Assembly: GCA_947380915.1 (NCBI GenBank)
Contig: CANCSY010000140.1
Span: forward strand, 1 to 7,886
Direction: 5' to 3'
Length of the DNA stretch: 7,886 bases
From: Beijerinckiaceae bacterium
Lineage (GTDB): Bacteria; Pseudomonadota; Alphaproteobacteria; Rhizobiales; Beijerinckiaceae
In this document: one piece after another, positions 5,506 through 7,886 of the stretch
Layout: every line of letters begins with the position of its first letter
Numbering within the stretch: the first letter of the stretch is position 1
Program-made: the position numbers and the translations under genes
The notes under the pieces: model-generated
Database searches by the model: none
Seen by the model: only the letters and a program-made list of their open reading frames with translations
Told to the model about the DNA's origin: nothing

Positions 5506-6254
5506 CACAGCACCCCGGCTTCGTTCTTGAGTTTGGCCACCAGTTCCTCGACCGAACCGACCTTGGCTCCGCCCTTGCGGCCCATGGGCTCGGTGGTCTT
5601 GAGCACGGTCAGGCGCGGGGAGACATCCACGCCGTAATCGGCGGGGGTCTTCTCGTCGATGGGTTTCTTCTTGGCCTTCATGATGTTGGGCAAGGAGGCG
5701 TAGCGCGGCTCGTTGAGCCGCAGGTCGGTGGTCACCACGGCGGGAGTGCGTAGGGTGACGGTCTGCAAGCCGCCATCGACCTCGCGGGTCACATCTACGG
5801 TTCCGTCGGCCACATCCACTTTGGACGCGAATGTGCCCTGGCCCCAGCCCAGAAGCGCGGCGAGCATCTGGCCGGTCTGGTTGCAATCGTCGTCGATGGC
5901 CTGCTTGCCCAGAATGATCAGGCCGGGCTGTTCGGCCTCCGCCACGCCCTTCAGGATCTTGGCGACGGCGAGCGGCTCCACGGTCTGGTCCGTCTTCACC
6001 AGAACGCCACGGTCTGCGCCCATGGCCAGCCCGGTGCGGATGGTTTCGCCCGCCTGCGCAGGACCAATGGAGACAAGAACCACTTCGCTGGCCTTGCCCG
6101 CTTCCTTGAGGCGAAGGGCCTCCTCGATGGCGATTTCATCGAAGGGGTTCATCGACATTTTCACATTGGCGAGTTCGACGCCCGACCCATCGGCCTTGAC
6201 GCGAATTTTCACATTGTAGTCGACGACCCTCTTCACGGGGACGAGAATTTTCAT
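5505..6254 (-). CDS. etfB: Electron transfer flavoprotein, beta subunit
   Basis: This is the AMP-binding partner of EtfA; together they form the heterodimer that shuttles electrons from acyl-CoA dehydrogenases. It has 249 residues, the usual length. The N-terminus [19 protein letters not shown] and the segment [17 protein letters not shown] (35-51) are typical. [14 protein letters not shown] (117-129 region) belongs to the nucleotide-binding site. The beta-subunit signature spans [20 protein letters not shown] (155-174). The recognition loop that docks partner dehydrogenases, [18 protein letters not shown] (180-197), is intact. The ATG at 6254 is preceded by GAGGAG eight bases upstream, a strong ribosome binding site. 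The gene is the first of etfB-etfA-hbd and has its own predicted promoter in the 101-base gap after the adenosyltransferase gene. Confidence 0.97.
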   Translation of the reverse strand: MKILVPVKRVVDYNVKIRVKADGSGVELANVKMSMNPFDEIAIEEALRLKEAGKASEVVLVSIGPAQAGETIRTGLAMGADRGVLVKTDQTVEPLAVAKILKGVAEAEQPGLIILGKQAIDDDCNQTGQMLAALLGWGQGTFASKVDVADGTVDVTREVDGGLQTVTLRTPAVVTTDLRLNEPRYASLPNIMKAKKKPIDEKTPADYGVDVSPRLTVLKTTEPMGRKGGAKVGSVEELVAKLKNEAGVL

Positions 6255-6283
6255 CGAGGGCGCTCCTCTTGCATGCGCGCAAT

Positions 6284-6312
6284 TTCGTAATGGCCGTCGG
6301 CACAGGTGTCAA
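6284..6312 (-). promoter_or_regulatory. Putative promoter of etfB-etfA-hbd
   Basis: A perfect TTGACA lies at 6312-6307 on the minus strand. Seventeen bases further is TACGAA (6289-6284), which matches only three of six positions of the -10 consensus. A transcript from here would have a leader of roughly 25 bases before the etfB start. The exact -35 and correct spacing support it; the poor -10 is common in GC-rich alphaproteobacteria but lowers confidence. Confidence 0.5.
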
Positions 6313-6314
6313 AC

Positions 6315-6338
6315 CCGGCGACAGCCGGATTTCCCGGC
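6315..6338 (-). terminator. Weak hairpin cluster after the adenosyltransferase gene
   Basis: Reading the minus strand, GCCGG (6338-6334), CCGGC (6328-6324) and GCCGG (6319-6315) lie in a row with loops of five and four bases. The middle arm can pair with either neighbour. The second hairpin is followed by GTTTG, a very short T-run that is part of the downstream -35 element. It may end part of the transcription from the adenosyltransferase gene before the etf promoter. Both stems are only five pairs long. Confidence 0.3.
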
Positions 6339-6355
6339 CTTGCGGGCTGCGGGGC

Positions 6356-6934
6356 TTACCGATTCTTGCCCGGGGTCCACAAGACATCCCCGCCCGCGTT
6401 GAGATTGGCGTAGCGCGAGGCCACGAAGAGGAAGTCTGACAGTCGGTTCACATATTGAAGCGCGGGGGCGCTCACCACTTCGCCTTCGGTGCGCGACAGG
6501 GCCACCATCAGACGCTCCGCGCGCCGCGAAATGGTGCGCGAGAGATGCAGCGCCGCCGCCGCAGGCGCACCGCCCGGCAGCACGAAGGAGCGCAGGGGCG
6601 CCAGCGAGGCGTTCAGCTCGTCGATTTCCGTCTCCAGTCGATCCACCTGGGTCTGGATGATGCGCAGGGGCTCGTAGGCGAGCTTCTCGCCCTTGTCTGG
6701 CGTGCACAGATCAGCGCCCAGATCAAAGAGGTCGTTCTGGATGCGGGCCAGCATGGCGTCGAGGTTGGCGTCTGCGCCGGTATGGAGCCGCGCCATGCCG
6801 AGGGTGGCGTTGGTTTCGTCCACGGTGCCATAGGCTTCAACGCGAAGGTCGAATTTCGGACGACGCTCGCCGGTGCCCAGGGCGGTGTCGCCGTCATCGC
6901 CGGTGCGGGTGTAGATGCGGTTCAGCACGACCAT
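6356..6934 (-). CDS. pduO: ATP:cob(I)alamin adenosyltransferase, PduO/MMAB type
   Basis: This enzyme transfers the adenosyl group of ATP to cob(I)alamin, making adenosylcobalamin for enzymes such as methylmalonyl-CoA mutase. Its 192 residues match the PduO-type family, not CobA or EutT. The ATP-binding N-terminus is YTRTGDDGDTAL (8-19). YGTVDETNA (35-43) follows. FVLPGG (117-122) precedes the helix with Arg133, Arg137, Arg138 and Glu140, which match in spacing the MMAB residues mutated in human disease. YVNRLSDFLFVASRYAN (161-177) closes the core. The ATG at 6934 has AAAGGGA seven bases upstream. The small HIG1-like gene ends 22 bases upstream and etfB starts 101 bases downstream, an arrangement common in alphaproteobacteria. 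Annotation pipelines may label it cobO or cob(I)yrinic acid a,c-diamide adenosyltransferase. Confidence 0.95.
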   Translation of the reverse strand: MVVLNRIYTRTGDDGDTALGTGERRPKFDLRVEAYGTVDETNATLGMARLHTGADANLDAMLARIQNDLFDLGADLCTPDKGEKLAYEPLRIIQTQVDRLETEIDELNASLAPLRSFVLPGGAPAAAALHLSRTISRRAERLMVALSRTEGEVVSAPALQYVNRLSDFLFVASRYANLNAGGDVLWTPGKNR

Positions 6935-6956
6935 GATGAATTCCCTTTATTTCGCG

Positions 6957-7148
6957 TTATCCACGCATCCAGAGCACGCCCATGATGAGCACGATGGCGC
7001 CGAACTGCAGGCCGACGCGCCAGCGCATGAGCTTCTGGCTGAGATTGGGGCTGCCGCCACGCAGCATGTTGAAGAGGCCGAGCAGCAGCACGATAATCAC
7101 CGCCGCGACGGCGACGCCGACCAGATAATTCCCGACGCTGTATGACAT
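6957..7148 (-). CDS. Small two-helix membrane protein, HIG1-like (twin transmembrane protein)
   Basis: A 63-residue protein with two hydrophobic helices, at about residues 7-27 and 46-62. They are joined by a basic loop, MLRGGSPNLSQKLMRWRVGLQ, with the R-G-G-x-x-N-x-x-x-x-L-M-R-x-R-V-x-x-Q pattern of HIG1-type domains. In mitochondria HIG1 proteins help assemble or stabilise respiratory complexes. The bacterial relatives are poorly characterised, so that role is only an analogy. The start is taken as the ATG at 7148 because family members begin just before the first helix. No good ribosome binding site is visible. A TTG 45 bases further upstream would add a non-family extension. The gene sits 22 bases before the adenosyltransferase gene and probably shares its transcript. 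Confidence 0.83.
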   Translation of the reverse strand: MSYSVGNYLVGVAVAAVIIVLLLGLFNMLRGGSPNLSQKLMRWRVGLQFGAIVLIMGVLWMRG

Positions 7149-7161
7149 GAGAAAGGTCCGG

Positions 7162-7261
7162 TGATCCCGCAGGGGGTCCGCAGGAGGTCTCAACTAATCG
7201 GCTGGATGCGCCAACGCAAGCCAGCGCCTTGCGTCTACGCATGAATCGGGGCGCGGGATCA
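7162..7261 (-). other. Nested inverted repeats in the gap before the HIG1-like gene
   Basis: TGATCCCGC (7162-7170) is perfectly complementary to GCGGGATCA (7253-7261), enclosing almost the whole gap and overlapping the upstream stop codon at 7259-7261. Inside, ACGCAAG (7214-7220) pairs with CTTGCGT (7228-7234) around a seven-base loop. An alternative stem pairs TGCGT (7230-7234) with ACGCA (7237-7241), so the two inner folds exclude each other. No T-tract follows on the minus strand. The element could end the upstream transcript or form a structured leader for the HIG1-pduO pair. No convincing promoter stands out in this gap. Confidence 0.35.
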
Positions 7262-7886
7262 GTAGCGTTTGAGCAGGCGCTCCAGATAGTCCAGCTCCTC
7301 GCGCGGCCGGGCGGGGTCGCTCAGGCGCCGCCGCAGCTCCTCCAGCACCTTCTGGGCGCGCTGGGCGGCCGGGGCGCCGAGGGGGTCATAGAGCGCGCGG
7401 GAATTGTCCCGCTTGTCATGGGATTCGCGGCCCAGCGGATCGGGATTGCCTGCGCGGCCTTGCCGCATGGGTCCATTGGGGTCGCCGGGCCCGTTTTCCT
7501 CGCCGGGGCCAGGCTGCATCTGCTGGGCCATGGCCTGGCCGCCCTTGCGCAGGGCCTCCAGCGCGCGGCCCTGGGCGTCCACCGCCTTGCCCCGTCCGGA
7601 CTCGCCCTTGCCAAGTTCGCCTTCGGCCTCCTTCATGGCGCCTTCGGCGTCTGAAAGGCTCTGGTCGCCCTTCATGCCCAGCTCTTTCATGCGGCGCTGC
7701 AACTGGTCGAGGCGCTGGCGCAGGGCTTCCTGCCGCTGCTGCAGGGACTGCTCGCCCTCGTTCTCGGCGCTGTCCTGATCCTCGTCGCCGTCGTCCTGAT
7801 CGCCTTGCTGGCCCTGTTGGCCGGGCTGCCCCGGCTGCTGGCCCTGCTGGTTGCGATCCTTCTGGCGTTTCGCCTGATTGCGGCGC
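7259..7886 (-). CDS. TIGR02302/DUF4175-type protein, C-terminal part (truncated by window edge)
   Basis: The minus-strand frame is open from the window edge at 7886 to the stop at 7259, giving 208 visible residues. The start lies outside the window. The fragment begins with a basic, Gln-rich stretch, then a QQG/QPG low-complexity run (7802-7849), then an acidic run of Asp, Glu and Gln. A charged helical region with QSLQQRQEALRQRLDQLQ follows, then GMKGDQSLSDAEGAMKEAEG and AVDAQGRALEALRKGGQAMAQQM. The end, VLEELRRRLSDPARPREELD followed by YLERLLKRY, matches the closing segment I know from the large alphaproteobacterial TIGR02302 proteins, whose N-termini carry membrane helices. Function is unknown; they are thought to be envelope proteins. 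The visible part is probably outside the membrane and rich in coiled coil and disorder. No ATG in the visible part is a likely start. Confidence 0.8.
   Translation of the reverse strand, partial: RRNQAKRQKDRNQQGQQPGQPGQQGQQGDQDDGDEDQDSAENEGEQSLQQRQEALRQRLDQLQRRMKELGMKGDQSLSDAEGAMKEAEGELGKGESGRGKAVDAQGRALEALRKGGQAMAQQMQPGPGEENGPGDPNGPMRQGRAGNPDPLGRESHDKRDNSRALYDPLGAPAAQRAQKVLEELRRRLSDPARPREELDYLERLLKRY
7802..7849 (-). repeat. Gln/Gly-rich low-complexity coding repeat
   Basis: Sixteen codons encode QQGQQPGQPGQQGQQG, made mainly of CAG and GGC codons. An acidic Asp/Glu/Gln run follows directly (7751-7801). It is an imperfect triplet-unit repeat within the coding region of the DUF4175-type gene. 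Such tracts vary in length between strains and usually form flexible linkers. Confidence 0.7.

Noticed and set aside
3598..5637. Very long plus-strand open frame of 679 codons antisense to hbd and etfA
   Set aside because: It mirrors two well-recognised genes on the other strand, its translation is His/Gly/Arg-rich without any domain, and GC-rich codon bias creates such open antisense frames.
5506..5886. Upstream in-frame extension of etfA
   Set aside because: It lies wholly inside etfB in another frame and its Arg/His-rich translation is not ETF-like; the TGATG junction fixes the start at 5505.
7229..7654. Plus-strand open frame of 141 codons opposite the DUF4175-type gene
   Set aside because: The Ala/Leu/Gly-rich translation is the expected mirror of Gln/Glu/Ala-rich coding sequence; the minus-strand frame has the family C-terminus.
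1..7886. Search for CRISPR arrays, insertion sequences, phage genes, toxin-antitoxin or defence systems
   Set aside because: No spaced direct repeats, terminal inverted repeats, transposase, integrase or toxin-like small gene pairs were seen; the lone HNH protein is not enough to call a defence system.

Overview
The window is high-GC, gene-dense bacterial chromosome. Gene content and order point to an alphaproteobacterium: a HIG1-like small membrane protein, a PduO-type adenosyltransferase, etfB, etfA and a 3-hydroxybutyryl-CoA dehydrogenase lie in a row, next to a TIGR02302/DUF4175-type protein and an alphaproteobacterial-style HNH protein. I cannot name genus or family with confidence. I see no mobile element, CRISPR array, tRNA or rRNA, and every gene looks like ordinary vertically inherited chromosome.

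Layout, left to right. Positions 1-95 (minus) hold the first 31 codons of an ABC transporter ATPase. It is divergent from a secreted GDSL esterase (94-777, plus), and their start codons overlap. An RNA ligase-like 2',3'-cyclic phosphodiesterase (thpR, 861-1421, plus) follows. Everything from 1440 to the right edge is on the minus strand. Reading from right to left it is: the C-terminal part of a TIGR02302/DUF4175-type protein (7259-7886); a 63-residue HIG1-like two-helix membrane protein; cob(I)alamin adenosyltransferase; etfB; etfA; 3-hydroxybutyryl-CoA dehydrogenase; an HNH nuclease-family protein with a TTG start; an unrecognised membrane protein of 172 residues; and an HSD10-like short-chain dehydrogenase that converges on thpR.

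The metabolic theme is acyl-CoA oxidation. ETF takes electrons from acyl-CoA dehydrogenases. The HAD-family enzyme and the HSD10-like SDR oxidise 3-hydroxyacyl-CoAs using unrelated folds. The adenosyltransferase makes the cofactor of methylmalonyl-CoA mutase, which handles propionyl-CoA produced by isoleucine, valine and odd-chain fatty acid breakdown. That joint role is inferred from family knowledge.

The less explained material is intergenic: a 9-bp GC-only hairpin across the thpR stop codon; a 221-base gap (3383-3603) with alternating G and C blocks and a 10-bp stem; and a 110-base gap (7149-7258) with nested inverted repeats. I found no clear new defence, mobile or regulatory system. The findings are modest and mostly concern RNA structure, start sites and translational coupling.
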